Assembly (NCBI GenBank): GCA_944380925.1
Contig: CALWJD010000003.1
Location: forward strand, 62,001-126,000
Direction of reading: 5' to 3'
Origin: UMGS1491 sp944380925
GTDB taxonomy: Bacteria; Bacillota; Clostridia; Oscillospirales; Acutalibacteraceae
DNA: 64,000 nucleotides
Numbering within the stretch: the first letter of the stretch is position 1; the number at the start of each line of letters is the position of its first letter. The notes beneath the pieces were generated by a model, which worked only from the letters and a program-made list of their open reading frames with translations, had not been told where the DNA came from and did no database searches. The translations under genes and the position numbers were made by a program. Below, piece by piece: positions 35,737-44,819 of the stretch.

Positions 35737-36297
35737 ATGAAAAATATAAAAAATTTGTTTTTTTGCTTTTTGTTTGTACTTATGGGTTTAGTGTGTTTCA
35801 GCGGATGCGGTAAAGAAAACGGCGAGTCCCAAGAAATAGGGAAAACATCGTCTGAAACCGAGAGCACGACTCAAACGCAATCGACCGAGAATATGGGTAT
35901 TACAACGAGTGATAAATACACCATAACTTTGGATAAGGAATTTTATAGGCCGAGCATGCGTATTTCAAAGAGTAAAGAAGAGTATGTTTCGGTTCAGCAA
36001 TTAAAAAATAATAATGAGAAGTTGGATTTATCAGATCCTGCATCGTATACGAAAGATAAATTAAAATCCGATTTTCAAGATTATATTTCACAATTAACTG
36101 GTTTTAGCCCTGTGACGGAAGTTAAATTTGGAGATAAGGAAATGTGTAAAACAACAACTTCCGTTAATGCTATAAAATCTGATATCTACCGCTTTTTAAG
36201 TGAAGGAAAAAACGTTTATAAAATAATAGTCTCCGGAGCTGAATTTAAAGATAGCGATGAGGCTGAGAAAATTATTGAAGACCTAATTTTGCAGTAA
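35737..36297 (+). CDS. Lipoprotein of unknown function
   Basis: A 186-residue exported protein with a lipoprotein signal peptide: MKNIKNLFFCFLFVLMGL then the lipobox CFSGC, with the modified cysteine at about residue 27. A Ser/Thr/Gln/Glu-rich linker (SSETESTTQTQSTENMG) joins it to a small folded domain of about 125 residues without recognised motifs. It would sit on the outer face of the membrane. Monocistronic between a clear promoter and a terminator. Confidence 0.8.
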   Translation: MKNIKNLFFCFLFVLMGLVCFSGCGKENGESQEIGKTSSETESTTQTQSTENMGITTSDKYTITLDKEFYRPSMRISKSKEEYVSVQQLKNNNEKLDLSDPASYTKDKLKSDFQDYISQLTGFSPVTEVKFGDKEMCKTTTSVNAIKSDIYRFLSEGKNVYKIIVSGAEFKDSDEAEKIIEDLILQ

Positions 36298-36320
36298 ATA
36301 CATATTAGTATTATTTTTTA

Positions 36321-36346
36321 ACGCATCGGTTTTCGGTGCGTTTTTA
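36321..36346 (+). terminator. Terminator of the lipoprotein gene
   Basis: ACGCATCG (36321-36328) pairs with CGGTGCGT (36334-36341, one G-U) and is followed by T5. Confidence 0.85.
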
Positions 36347-36463
36347 CTTTGTTTTAAAGATTTGACAGTGGGCATGCGCTTTGTGATTTTTGCCATAATA
36401 AACACGCCCAAAGAGTTGGTGTTTGAAATTTTTTTTGGTTTATGAGGAGCAACATCAATATAG

Positions 36464-36489
36464 TAAAACGCTTCAGTTTTTGGTATAAT
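36464..36489 (+). promoter_or_regulatory. Extended -10 promoter of nfnAB
   Basis: TGGTATAAT (36481-36489) forms an extended -10 element 29 bases upstream of the nfnA start; the -35 region is weak. Confidence 0.55.
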
Positions 36490-36517
36490 ATTTGCTTAAG
36501 GTTGGTGAATATTTTTT

Positions 36518-37360
36518 ATGTTTGAAATTTTAAGTAAAGAAGTGCTAAATGAGAGCATTTCGAAGATGACTTTAAAAGCCCCGAACATTGCAAAAAGTGT
36601 TTTGCCCGGGCAGTTTATAATTTTGCGTGTTGATAAATTTGGCGAGCGAATTCCTCTTACTGTTTTTAATTATTCGAGAGAAAACGAAACTATTGATATT
36701 ATCTATCAAAAAGTCGGCGCGACTACTTTAAAACTCGACCAAAAAAATGCCGGAGACAGTATACTTGACGTTGTAGGGCCTTTAGGTAAAAGTACGGATA
36801 TAACAGGCTACAAAAAAGCGATAGTGGTTTCGGGCGGAGTAGGTGGAGCGATTTCCTATCCGCTTGCTAGGGCTATTAAGGAAAATGGCGCTTATACTGC
36901 TATTATCTCGGGCTTTAGGAATAAAGATATGATTATTTTAGAAAATGAAATGAAAAACATATCCGATTATTTTGAAATGGTAACAGATGACGGTTCAAAC
37001 GGTAATAAAGGGTTTGTAACCGACGCTTTGCAAAAGCTGCTCGAAAGGGATAGTAGTTACGATGTTGTTATTACGATAGGCCCATTACCGATGATGAAAG
37101 CTGTTTGTGATATTACAAAAAAATTTAATATAAAAACAATCGTCAGCATGAATTCGATAATGATAGACGGAACCGGTATGTGTGGCGGGTGTAGGCTTAC
37201 CGTTGGCGGAAAAGTTAAGTTTGCGTGCATTGACGGCCCTGATTTTGACGGACATCAAGTCGATTTTGCGGAATCTATGATACGTGGGCGTATGTTTGCA
37301 AACGAAGAAAAAATAGCAAGGGAAAAATACTGTAATTTATATAAGGGTGTAAAATTATGA
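36518..37360 (+). CDS. nfnA: NfnA/SudB-type FAD-NAD and [2Fe-2S] subunit
   Basis: Small subunit of an NADH-dependent ferredoxin:NADP oxidoreductase (Nfn) or sulfide dehydrogenase. It shows the FAD-binding PGQFIILRVDKFGERIPLTV, the NAD-binding VVSGGVGGAISYPLARA, and a C-terminal [2Fe-2S] motif (MCGGCRLTVGG...FACIDGPDFDGH) with four Cys in the usual pattern. The length of 280 residues is typical. The stop overlaps the nfnB start (ATGA), so the two subunits are coupled. In anaerobes Nfn bifurcates electrons between NADPH, ferredoxin and NAD. Confidence 0.9.
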   Translation: MFEILSKEVLNESISKMTLKAPNIAKSVLPGQFIILRVDKFGERIPLTVFNYSRENETIDIIYQKVGATTLKLDQKNAGDSILDVVGPLGKSTDITGYKKAIVVSGGVGGAISYPLARAIKENGAYTAIISGFRNKDMIILENEMKNISDYFEMVTDDGSNGNKGFVTDALQKLLERDSSYDVVITIGPLPMMKAVCDITKKFNIKTIVSMNSIMIDGTGMCGGCRLTVGGKVKFACIDGPDFDGHQVDFAESMIRGRMFANEEKIAREKYCNLYKGVKL

Positions 37361-38742
37361 TAAATAATAGTAAAACTAAAGAACCTATGCCAATGCAAAA
37401 TGCATTGGAACGCTCAAAAAATTTTGGCGAAGTTGAACTTGGCCTTAGCGATGAATCAGCCTTAAAAGAGGCGAGTCGGTGCCTTAACTGCAAAGCCCGT
37501 CCGTGTGTAAAAGGGTGCCCCGTTGGAGTGAGAATTCCTGATTTTATAAAAAGTATTTGCGATAATGATTGCGCAGGCGCATATAATATAATTACAAAGG
37601 ATAATGCTTTCCCTGCTATGTGCGGTAGGGTTTGCCCTCAGGAAAAACAGTGCGAAGCCATGTGCGTTCGTGGAAAAACGGGAGAGCCTGTTTCTATTGG
37701 CAGACTCGAAAGATATGTTGCCGATAAATTTATAAAAAGCGGATTAAAGCATAAAGATTCGGAAAATAAAAAAACCGGTTATAAAGTGGCGGTTGTAGGT
37801 TCAGGGCCTTCAGGACTTGCGTGTGCTTCAGAGCTTGCCCGTTTCGGACACGAGGTTACAATCTTTGAGGCTTTGCACAAAGTTGGAGGCGTTTTAACTT
37901 ATGGAATACCTGAATTTAGATTGCCAAGAAGTATTTTAAATTACGAAATAGAAAGTCTTAAAAGCAAAGGCGTAAATATAGTTACCGATACGATTATTGG
38001 AAAATCTTTTTCAATCAGTGACCTTTTTAAAGAAGGCTACAAAGCGGTTTACATAGCCTCAGGCGCGGGACTTCCCAAATTTATGAATATACCGGGTGAG
38101 GGTATGCCCGGCGTATATTCGGCCAATGAATTTTTAACGCGCATTAACCTTATGAAAGCTTATAAAGAGGATTACGATACGCCTATCATAAAACCGAAAA
38201 ATGTTGTTGTTGTGGGTGGCGGAAATGTTGCAATGGATGCCGCAAGGTGCGCCAAAAGGCTGGGAGCTGATAGGGTAACTGTGATATATCGCAGAACCGA
38301 AGAAGAAATGCCCGCACGAAAAGATGAGATAAGCCACGCCAAAGAAGAGGAAATAGAGTTTTTATTTTTAAGTAACCCCATAAAATATTTTGGAAATAAT
38401 GCAAAAGTAGAAGGGGTTGAATATATAAAAATGAAGCTCGGAGATGTTGATAGTTCGGGAAGAAAGTCTGTTACTCCAATACATGATAAAACCTATAAGT
38501 TGGAAGCGGACACGGTTATTGTGGCAATCGGAAATGCCTCGAATCCTATTATAAAAAACTCTTGCCCTGAGATAGAGTTTGATGAAAGAGGAAGAATAAG
38601 GGTGAATCCTGAAACTTTGGAAACATCTTATAAATCGGTATATGCAGGAGGAGATATAGTAACAGGTGCTGCAACGGTTATTCTTGCCATGGGGGCAGGT
38701 AAAAAGGCGGCGTATAGTATAAATAAAAGGTTATCTGAATAA
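37357..38742 (+). CDS. nfnB: NfnB/GltD-type NADPH and iron-sulfur flavoprotein subunit
   Basis: Large subunit of the Nfn complex, often labelled NADPH-dependent glutamate synthase small chain homologue. It has an N-terminal cysteine cluster (CLNCKARPCVKGCP and CGRVCPQEKQCEAMC) for two [4Fe-4S] centres, an FAD site (VAVVGSGPSGLACASELA) and an NADPH site (VVVVGGGNVAMDAARCAKRLGA). The length is 461 residues. As nfnA lies immediately upstream and no large glutamate synthase subunit is near, a bifurcating Nfn is more likely than GltD. Confidence 0.9.
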   Translation: MINNSKTKEPMPMQNALERSKNFGEVELGLSDESALKEASRCLNCKARPCVKGCPVGVRIPDFIKSICDNDCAGAYNIITKDNAFPAMCGRVCPQEKQCEAMCVRGKTGEPVSIGRLERYVADKFIKSGLKHKDSENKKTGYKVAVVGSGPSGLACASELARFGHEVTIFEALHKVGGVLTYGIPEFRLPRSILNYEIESLKSKGVNIVTDTIIGKSFSISDLFKEGYKAVYIASGAGLPKFMNIPGEGMPGVYSANEFLTRINLMKAYKEDYDTPIIKPKNVVVVGGGNVAMDAARCAKRLGADRVTVIYRRTEEEMPARKDEISHAKEEEIEFLFLSNPIKYFGNNAKVEGVEYIKMKLGDVDSSGRKSVTPIHDKTYKLEADTVIVAIGNASNPIIKNSCPEIEFDERGRIRVNPETLETSYKSVYAGGDIVTGAATVILAMGAGKKAAYSINKRLSE

Positions 38743-38765
38743 CTAAATATAATGGGGGTGCAGAT

Positions 38766-39365
38766 ATAGAATTTAGATTTTTTGATTGTAAGGTTAAGCT
38801 AAATTTTTATTTTCTGGCCCTCATTACTTTTATGCTTATTACAGATTCAAAAGGTACTATTATATATGGTATCATTTCGGCGGCACTGCATGAATTAGGG
38901 CATTTGCTGTGCATGAGGTTTTTTGGATATAGTGTTAAAATTATTAATTTTGGGTGCCTTAATACAGATATTGTTTCTTGCCAATTTGAGGATAAAAAAT
39001 CCATTTTAATTTTTCTAAGCGGCTCTTTTATTAATTTTTTGCTGGCCTTTATTTTTGGAGTTTTGTTTGTTATTTATAAGACCCCGCTTTTTAAAATTAT
39101 CGCATACCAGAATATAGGACTTGGTGTGTTTAATCTTTTGCCCATATCAAATTTGGATGGTGGACAAATTTTTTATACCTTTTTAAAGAAAAAACTTGAT
39201 GAATTTTCCGCTTTAAAAGTTTTAAATGTTGTTTCTTTTACATTTATAGTTCCTGTTTTTATATTGGGTTTTTACGTGCTAATAAATTCCAAATATAATT
39301 TTTCTCTTTTTATATTATCTTTGTATTTGATATCGTATATACTATTTAAGGAAGATATATTTTAA
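38766..39365 (+). CDS. SpoIVFB-like M50 site-2 protease, apparent AUA start
   Basis: Multipass membrane zinc protease. The active-site motif HELGH is in the segment ISAALHELGHLLCM, and the second motif is NLLPISNLDGGQ (NxxPxxxLDG). In Bacillus the relative SpoIVFB cleaves pro-sigma K. The first ATG (38832) would cut the first membrane helix, whose conserved start (CKVKLNFYFLALITF) is encoded upstream in frame. No canonical start exists there; ATA at 38766 stands seven bases behind GGGGG (38754-38758) and gives 199 residues. A CTG at 38814 has no ribosome site. This is the third probable AUA start in the window. It follows nfnB by 23 bases. Confidence 0.85.
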   Translation: MEFRFFDCKVKLNFYFLALITFMLITDSKGTIIYGIISAALHELGHLLCMRFFGYSVKIINFGCLNTDIVSCQFEDKKSILIFLSGSFINFLLAFIFGVLFVIYKTPLFKIIAYQNIGLGVFNLLPISNLDGGQIFYTFLKKKLDEFSALKVLNVVSFTFIVPVFILGFYVLINSKYNFSLFILSLYLISYILFKEDIF

Positions 39366-39389
39366 ATTTTTTATATGGGGGATTTAGTT

Positions 39390-39896
39390 ATGAATTTTAT
39401 TGAAGCAGATGTTACGAAGCTTGAAAAGTTTAATCCTTTTGAAAAAATAGGGAAAGAATGGATGTTAATAACGGCAGGCGATGAAAAATCTTGCAATATG
39501 ATGACGGCAAGTTGGGGAATGCTGGGTGTTTTGTGGGAAAAAAATGTTGCTACTGTTTTCGTAAGACCTCAGCGCTATACTTTTAAATTTTTAGAAGAAA
39601 AAGAATATTATACACTATCGTTTTTTGGAAAAGAATATAAAAAAGAACTGCTGTTTATGGGACAAAACTCGGGTAAAAACATAAATAAACTCGAGCATAC
39701 GGTTTTAAAGCCGATATACGCTCAAAAGGCACCATATTTCGAGCAAGCGTCATGCGTTTTGATTTGCAAAAAAATATATAATCAATTTATAACACCTGAC
39801 TGCTTTTTGGACGATACACTAAATGGAGAGTATGAAAAAAAAGATTATCATAAAATTTTCGTCGGTGAAATTGAAAAATGCTTGATAAAGGAATGA
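39390..39896 (+). CDS. Flavin reductase-like domain protein
   Basis: A 168-residue FMN-binding split-barrel protein of the flavin reductase-like group. Features are KEWMLITAGDEKSCNMMTASWGMLG near the N-terminus, VRPQRYTFKFLEE and YTLSFF. Such proteins bind FMN and reduce flavins or serve as redox partners; the actual reaction is not clear. ATG 39390 is used since GGGGGA precedes it; the upstream ATG at 39375 lies beside that site. Confidence 0.82.
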   Translation: MNFIEADVTKLEKFNPFEKIGKEWMLITAGDEKSCNMMTASWGMLGVLWEKNVATVFVRPQRYTFKFLEEKEYYTLSFFGKEYKKELLFMGQNSGKNINKLEHTVLKPIYAQKAPYFEQASCVLICKKIYNQFITPDCFLDDTLNGEYEKKDYHKIFVGEIEKCLIKE

Positions 39897-39902
39897 TTAA
39901 AA

Positions 39903-40646
39903 ATGTTTGGCGGTAAAAAAACAGTTTTAATAACCGGTGCCTCAAGAGGTATCGGAGCTTCTTTGGCTGAAAATTTTGCTTCACAAAATTACAACGTAAT
40001 AATAAATTATAATAATTCTAAAAATGAAGCTATGGCACTTTTGCAAAAGATTCGCTCTTTTGGCGGAAGTGCCATAGCTCTTAAGGCTAATGTTTCTGAT
40101 TTTGAGGAGGCGGAGTATCTAGTTAAAAAGTCAGAAGAAGAATTTGGCAGTATTGACGTTCTTATAAATAATGCGGGGATAGCTCAGCAGAAAATGTTTA
40201 CTGATATTACGGAAAAAGACTGGAAACTTATGTTTGATGTAAATGTGCATGGTATGTTTAACTCTACTCACCACGCAGTAAAAAATATGATTAAAAAACA
40301 CAGTGGCAAGATCGTAAATATGTCTTCTATGTGGGGGTTAACCGGTGGCGCTTGCGAAGTCCATTATTCGGCTTCCAAAGCAGCCGTTATAGGATTTACC
40401 AAAGCTTTGGCTAAGGAACTCGGCCCTTCTGGTGTGCAAGTTAATTGTGTGGCTCCGGGTTTTATTGATACAGCTATGAATTCGGGATTTTCGGAAGATG
40501 ACGTAAAAAAGTTTGTTGAAAAAACGCCTTGCTCAAGGGTCGGAACGGTGCAGGACGTTTCCAATGTGGTTTTATTTTTGGCGAGCTCTGAATCAGATTT
40601 TATCACGGGGGAAGTTATAAATATAAATGGCGGTGTTTTGACATAA
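39903..40646 (+). CDS. fabG: Short-chain dehydrogenase, FabG-like
   Basis: Classical SDR oxidoreductase of 247 residues. The cofactor motif TGASRGIG is at about 12-19, and NNAG, the catalytic Ser in NMSSMWG and YSASK (Tyr-x-x-x-Lys) are present. PGFIDTAM and the C-terminal INGG fit 3-oxoacyl-ACP reductases. It lies far from other fatty acid synthesis genes here, and clostridial genomes hold several FabG-like SDRs (YmfI type), so the substrate is uncertain. It starts 6 bases after the flavin reductase stop. Confidence 0.85.
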   Translation: MFGGKKTVLITGASRGIGASLAENFASQNYNVIINYNNSKNEAMALLQKIRSFGGSAIALKANVSDFEEAEYLVKKSEEEFGSIDVLINNAGIAQQKMFTDITEKDWKLMFDVNVHGMFNSTHHAVKNMIKKHSGKIVNMSSMWGLTGGACEVHYSASKAAVIGFTKALAKELGPSGVQVNCVAPGFIDTAMNSGFSEDDVKKFVEKTPCSRVGTVQDVSNVVLFLASSESDFITGEVININGGVLT

Positions 40647-40734
40647 TAAAAAATAATTGTATATTGTTTGACATTATGCTATTTTATAGTGGAGCGTCCA
40701 AAAAACAATATTTTATATAGGAGGTTTGTTATAG

Positions 40735-41379
40735 TTGCACAGTTTTTTAAAGAAATTTTTTAAGGTGGTGGGATTTAATTTAATTTGTGTTTTAACGATT
40801 CTTTTTGTTGGTTCTGCAAAATCCTATGCGCTTTTAGACGCGGATAAGATTGTGGATTTGCTGTCTTTGGCAATCAAATCTGACGGTGATGTATACATGG
40901 ATATGATAGATTTAGAAATAGTGCGTACCTCATTAAGTCCGAGTTGTCCGGCAGCCCTTTGATAACGGAAAGTCCGGGGCTTGAAACCGGATTATCGAAA
41001 TCCGGTTATGTGTCACTAAATGATAGTGAAAAGCAATTTCTCGAGCTTATATGCAGTGCGTACAGACTTTTTTCCCTGATCATAAGCTTAATCCCACTCT
41101 TAAAAAAACCCATTGCTTCAAAGCACGCAGTATACCGCGTATTTTAAGCGTACGGTATTGCTGTGTTTGTTTGAAAAGGCTTTTGCAGAGACTATTGAGA
41201 AACTGAAAATCGAATGTGTCAATGTCTGTGAATATGAGAATAGTTGGTGGTATAAACTTATTCATTATTTTACCGTGACTGAAAAGCAACAATATCATAT
41301 GCGGCTTGCAGACTACGAAATATTTGGGCTTTCTAAGTTCTTGGAAAATGTGGTTATTTCTGATTACCCTGAGGTTTAG
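40735..41379 (+). pseudogene. Exported orphan protein gene, frameshifted twice
   Basis: A TTG start with an AGGAGG site opens a signal peptide (LKKFFKVVGFNLICVLTILFVG, cleavage after KSYA). The frame is lost near 40935-40965, continues in another frame (SPLITESPGLETG...YVSLNDSEKQFLELI) and returns to the first frame in an A7 run near 41104 (YTAYFKRTVLLCLFEKAFAETIEK...ISDYPEV, stop at 41379). Joined, the product would have about 214 residues. The family is not recognised. Its layout (signal peptide, then a short acidic helical domain) resembles the intact gene just downstream, so the two may be diverged tandem copies. Homopolymer sequencing error is an alternative for the second shift. Confidence 0.65.
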
Positions 41380-41409
41380 TATTTTATTTATTATTAAAGG
41401 AAGGTATTT

Positions 41410-41967
41410 ATGAAAAAAGGTAAATTTTTTTGCAAATTATTAGGTATGGCATTCGCTACTTTTACGGCTTTTTCGGGGTTGCTGGTAAATAATTGTACAT
41501 ATGCTTTTTCCACCAAAACTATAGTTGAAAATTTACTTAAAAACGAGTTGTGTAAGAATAAGCGTAGAAAAGATAAGCCCGATGCAGAGGAGGAGTATAA
41601 GTTTAGTGATGAAGAATATGAGTTTGTAAATGAAAATTTAGGGATTAAAAGCTATGATGAACTTTTAAAAAGAATTTCTGAAGATTGTTATGCAAATCTT
41701 TTCGTTAGAGAACACTCTAAAACTGAGGAAGAATTGGATAGTGCATACTTTTTATTATTTTTGCGATTGATATCATATACGTGTGAAGAACTTAGAGAAG
41801 GTGCTTTGAGTAGAAAACTAATTATAAAAATAATACATTGTCGTAGTATAACAGAAAACCGTTCCGATAAATATTTGGCCAAGTGTTTTGATAATTTTTT
41901 TGGTACGAATTTTAAAATATTATTAACATGTTGTTCATCGCGAACTCTTAGAAATTTACGTTCATAA
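41410..41967 (+). CDS. Exported orphan helical protein of 185 residues
   Basis: Family not recognised. The signal peptide covers about residues 1-32 (KKGKFFCKLLGMAFATFTAFSGLL, cleavage near TYAFS). The mature part is mainly helical and charged: an acidic segment (KPDAEEEYKFSDEEYEFVNE), then helices with YDELLKRI and SAYFLLFLRLISYTCEELRE. Five cysteines lie in the mature part. It has a strong AAGGAAGG site. It sits 30 bases after the broken gene of similar design. Confidence 0.6.
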   Translation: MKKGKFFCKLLGMAFATFTAFSGLLVNNCTYAFSTKTIVENLLKNELCKNKRRKDKPDAEEEYKFSDEEYEFVNENLGIKSYDELLKRISEDCYANLFVREHSKTEEELDSAYFLLFLRLISYTCEELREGALSRKLIIKIIHCRSITENRSDKYLAKCFDNFFGTNFKILLTCCSSRTLRNLRS

Positions 41968-42155
41968 AATTTTTAAAAATAAGCAGGTGTGGGTCTTTTG
42001 GTTATAGTTTTAAAACTCCTCATAACCTATTTTCAGAAAGCTTAAGATTTTACAAGGTTTAAGTGAAGTAAATGCGGATTTTAACCATTTAAAACAAATC
42101 TTGGCCTAAAGTTGCCTTTAACGCGAGCTATATAGAAATTTGAACTAAGAAATAG

Positions 42156-42200
42156 GCATTGTAAAGGATGTAAAGCCAAATCCTATACAATGCTTTTTTT
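42156..42200. terminator. Terminator between convergent genes
   Basis: A 14-base stem with one mismatch (42156-42169 with 42180-42193) followed by T7. The stop codon of the minus-strand small membrane gene lies inside the hairpin. The rest of the gap 41968-42155 shows nothing recognisable. Confidence 0.8.
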
Positions 42201-42431
42201 ATGAAGTTTATCGCGTATAAATTTAATCTCTTCGTTATTTTTTTCACTGATCTTATAACTTACTTTATGATATTTTGAACTTCGCAATATATATTCAGCA
42301 TTATCTGCCGTGAGGTTTTCTTTATCTGGATTATCAAATTTGAAAAGTGACTCTATTAAGAAAAATATTGTATTTGACATTCCTATTATTATAAAAAAGC
42401 CAAAAATAATACAGCATATTATATCGTACAC
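42183..42431 (-). CDS. Small membrane protein of unknown function
   Basis: About 82 residues with one long hydrophobic helix (YDIICCIIFGFFIIIGMSNTIFFLI) and a charged C-terminal tail rich in Lys, Glu and Asn. GTG 42431 lies eight bases after GAGG; the GTG at 42440 overlaps this site. No family recognised. It follows the DUF378 gene on the same strand. Confidence 0.6.
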   Translation of the reverse strand: MYDIICCIIFGFFIIIGMSNTIFFLIESLFKFDNPDKENLTADNAEYILRSSKYHKVSYKISEKNNEEIKFIRDKLHKKSIV

Positions 42432-42485
42432 GTAGTTCACCTCAGTACATAATATGCTGCGTTTTATTTTTTGCTTTTTGATTTT

Positions 42486-42734
42486 TTAACTTATTCCAAC
42501 ATCTGGAACATCCGATTCTTTTGTGGGAACATTCGGATCTTCAAGATCTGTAAATATAAGCGGTATACAAAAGAGCGCGCCGATGAAAACCAAAAAGTAA
42601 ATTACTCGGCTGGCTATTGATTCTTGACCGCCAAATATCCACGCTACGATATCAAATTGAAATAAACCTATAGATCCCCAATTAATCCCGCCGATTATGC
42701 AAAGTATTAAAGCTATTTTGTTGATAAGTTTCAT
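42486..42734 (-). CDS. DUF378 family membrane protein
   Basis: An 82-residue protein with two membrane helices and the DUF378 hallmark: KIALILCIIGGINWGSIGLFQFDIV, followed by the second helix (VIYFLVFIGALFCIPLIF). The role of the family is unknown. ATG start with GAGGAGG ribosome site. A proline and aspartate-rich tail ends the protein. Confidence 0.85.
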   Translation of the reverse strand: MKLINKIALILCIIGGINWGSIGLFQFDIVAWIFGGQESIASRVIYFLVFIGALFCIPLIFTDLEDPNVPTKESDVPDVGIS

Positions 42735-42908
42735 GTTATCTACCTCCTCTTGTTATATATTATAGACATTATTTTTCTAAAAAATCAATATGATTAATAA
42801 AATAATTATATATTAACTTAAAAAACATTTATTCTTGAAGCCGAAGCTAAATTTTGTTAAAATTAAAGTTATAGTATTTGTTGATTTTATCAGTTTTTGG
42901 AGGAATTC

Positions 42909-44339
42909 GTGTTGCAGGGTACTGTGCTTTATAAGTTCGGGGTTAGTGAAGCAGAAAAATGTGAAAAAATTAAAGATCTGTATTTTAAAATTTATAATAA
43001 AAAAAATCCTTTGGCATTTATAAAAACTTATGGTTGCCAGCAAAATGTTTCCGATAGTGAAAAATATGCAGGAATGCTCGAAAAAATGGGGTTTGGTATA
43101 ACAGATAATCAAGATATTGCCGATGTTGTGCTTTTTAACACTTGCGCCATAAGAGAAAATGCGGAAAACAAGGCTTTTGGCAACTTGGGGTGGATAAAAA
43201 GTATAAAAAATAATAACCCAAATTTGTTTGTAATTTTGTGTGGGTGTATGACCGAACAGCCTACTGTTATTGAAAAAATAAAAGAAAAACACCCTTTTGT
43301 GGATTTGGTTTTTGGTACTCATTCGATTTATAAATTTCCGGATCTTTTTTATAAGGCTTTGGCAAAAAGGGAAGAAAGCGATAAAAAGCACAAAGGGGTT
43401 TATATTTCCGAAAAAACTGATAGTATAGCCGAAGATTTTCCGGTAAGACGTGATAATGCCCTTAAGGCGTTTGTTTCTATAATGTATGGGTGTAATAATT
43501 TTTGTTCCTACTGTATTGTCCCGTATGTACGGGGTAGGGAGCGCAGCAGAAATCCTTTAGAAATTATTAAAGAGTTTAAAAATCTTGTAAATGCAGGGTA
43601 CAAAGATATAACTTTGCTTGGGCAAAATGTTAATTCGTATGGTCGGGGCCTTGATGAAAATATCGATTTTGCGGATTTATTAAAAAAGCTCGATGAGGTT
43701 CCGGGTGAGTATAGAATAAGATTCATGACGTCTCACCCTAAAGATGCCTCTAAAAAGTTATTTGATACGATTGCAAAAAGCCAGCATATAATGCACCATA
43801 TCCATTTGCCTGTTCAGTGCGGAAGCAACAGAATTTTAAAAGAGATGAACCGTAAGTATACAAAAGAAGACTATTTAAAAATAATAGATTATGCTAAGAA
43901 TAAAATACCGGATATTACTTTTACAAGCGATATCATAGTTGGCTTTCCGGGCGAAACTTACAAAGAGTTTTTGGAAACTTTGGAGCTTATCAAAAAAGTA
44001 AAATTTTCCTCTCTTTTTACCTTTATTTATTCAAAAAGAACGGGCACAAAGGCTGCAAAGATGGAGGACCATATTTCCAAAGAAGAAAAAACCAAGTGGC
44101 TTTTGGAGCTTCTTGATGTTCAAAAGGATATATCCGAAAATTTATGTAAAGGTATGGTAGGAAAAACGCTAAAAGTTTTAGCTGAAAGTTATGACGAAAA
44201 GAAGTCGTGCCTATTTTGCCGTACAGACGGAAATTTAATTGTAGAGATAACCGGAGCGGACAAGTCCATGATTGGAAAATTCTTAAACGTTCTGGTAACG
44301 AATTCTCGTCAAGAGGCACTGATTGGAAAAATTATATAA
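42909..44339 (+). CDS. miaB: tRNA-2-methylthio-N6-dimethylallyladenosine synthase MiaB
   Basis: Radical SAM methylthiotransferase that modifies i6A37 in tRNA after MiaA. The N-terminal MTTase domain (FIKTYGCQQNVSDSEK, NTCAIRENAE, CGCMTE) carries three cluster cysteines. The radical SAM motif CNNFCSYC is next, then YVRGRERSR and a C-terminal TRAM domain. GTG 42909 follows GGAGG; the TTG at 42897 would overlap the ribosome site. The product has 476 residues. miaA lies 5 kb downstream in the same gene run, so both steps of ms2i6A synthesis are clustered with mismatch repair. Confidence 0.94.
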   Translation: MLQGTVLYKFGVSEAEKCEKIKDLYFKIYNKKNPLAFIKTYGCQQNVSDSEKYAGMLEKMGFGITDNQDIADVVLFNTCAIRENAENKAFGNLGWIKSIKNNNPNLFVILCGCMTEQPTVIEKIKEKHPFVDLVFGTHSIYKFPDLFYKALAKREESDKKHKGVYISEKTDSIAEDFPVRRDNALKAFVSIMYGCNNFCSYCIVPYVRGRERSRNPLEIIKEFKNLVNAGYKDITLLGQNVNSYGRGLDENIDFADLLKKLDEVPGEYRIRFMTSHPKDASKKLFDTIAKSQHIMHHIHLPVQCGSNRILKEMNRKYTKEDYLKIIDYAKNKIPDITFTSDIIVGFPGETYKEFLETLELIKKVKFSSLFTFIYSKRTGTKAAKMEDHISKEEKTKWLLELLDVQKDISENLCKGMVGKTLKVLAESYDEKKSCLFCRTDGNLIVEITGADKSMIGKFLNVLVTNSRQEALIGKII

Positions 44340-44365
44340 ATAAACAACAAGAAGGAGAAATTAAC

Positions 44366-44782
44366 ATGGAAACAGAAGTTATAGAACTTGCAAGAGAGCT
44401 TGGAAGCGCAATTCAAAGGGACGAAAGTTATATAGACTATAAGATTAAACAGCAAAACGTCGAATGCGATGAAAACCTTCAGAAAATGATGAAGGATTTT
44501 AACTCCAAAAAGTCTGAAATTAACCAAGAAATTTCAAAGGAAAATACCGATCAAAGTAAAATCGATAAGCTAAATGAAGAAATAAATAAGCTTTATATGG
44601 ATATAATGCAAAACGAAACAATGAATAAGTATAACGAGGCAAAGCAAAAATTTGAAAGTGTTTTAAGAGGTATTACTCTTATAATTAATCGCTCATCTTT
44701 TGGCGAGGACCCCAAAACAATAGATATAGAAGAAAGCGATTCTTGTTCCGGAAGCTGCCACGGCTGCTCCGGATGTTCGTGA
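44366..44782 (+). CDS. YlbF/YmcA family regulator with Cys-rich tail
   Basis: A 138-residue helical protein of the YlbF/YmcA (Com_YlbF) family. In Bacillus, YlbF, YmcA and YaaT form an iron-sulfur complex that affects RNase Y activity, competence and sporulation; ymcA is also next to miaB there. Seen here: a helical body (VIELARELGSAIQRDESYIDYK, LNEEINKLYMDIM) and a C-terminal cysteine cluster (CSGSCHGCSGCS) suited to a [4Fe-4S] centre. ATG 44366 has a GAAGGAG site; an open frame extends upstream into miaB but is not translated from a plausible start. Confidence 0.85.
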   Translation: METEVIELARELGSAIQRDESYIDYKIKQQNVECDENLQKMMKDFNSKKSEINQEISKENTDQSKIDKLNEEINKLYMDIMQNETMNKYNEAKQKFESVLRGITLIINRSSFGEDPKTIDIEESDSCSGSCHGCSGCS

Positions 44783-44819
44783 AATATTATTAGTTTTAGA
44801 AAAGCGAGTGTAGTATATA

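Noticed and set aside
44207..44365. Upstream extension of the YlbF-family gene
   Set aside because: It overlaps miaB in another frame; the ATG at 44366 has a clear GAAGGAG site and gives the normal family length.
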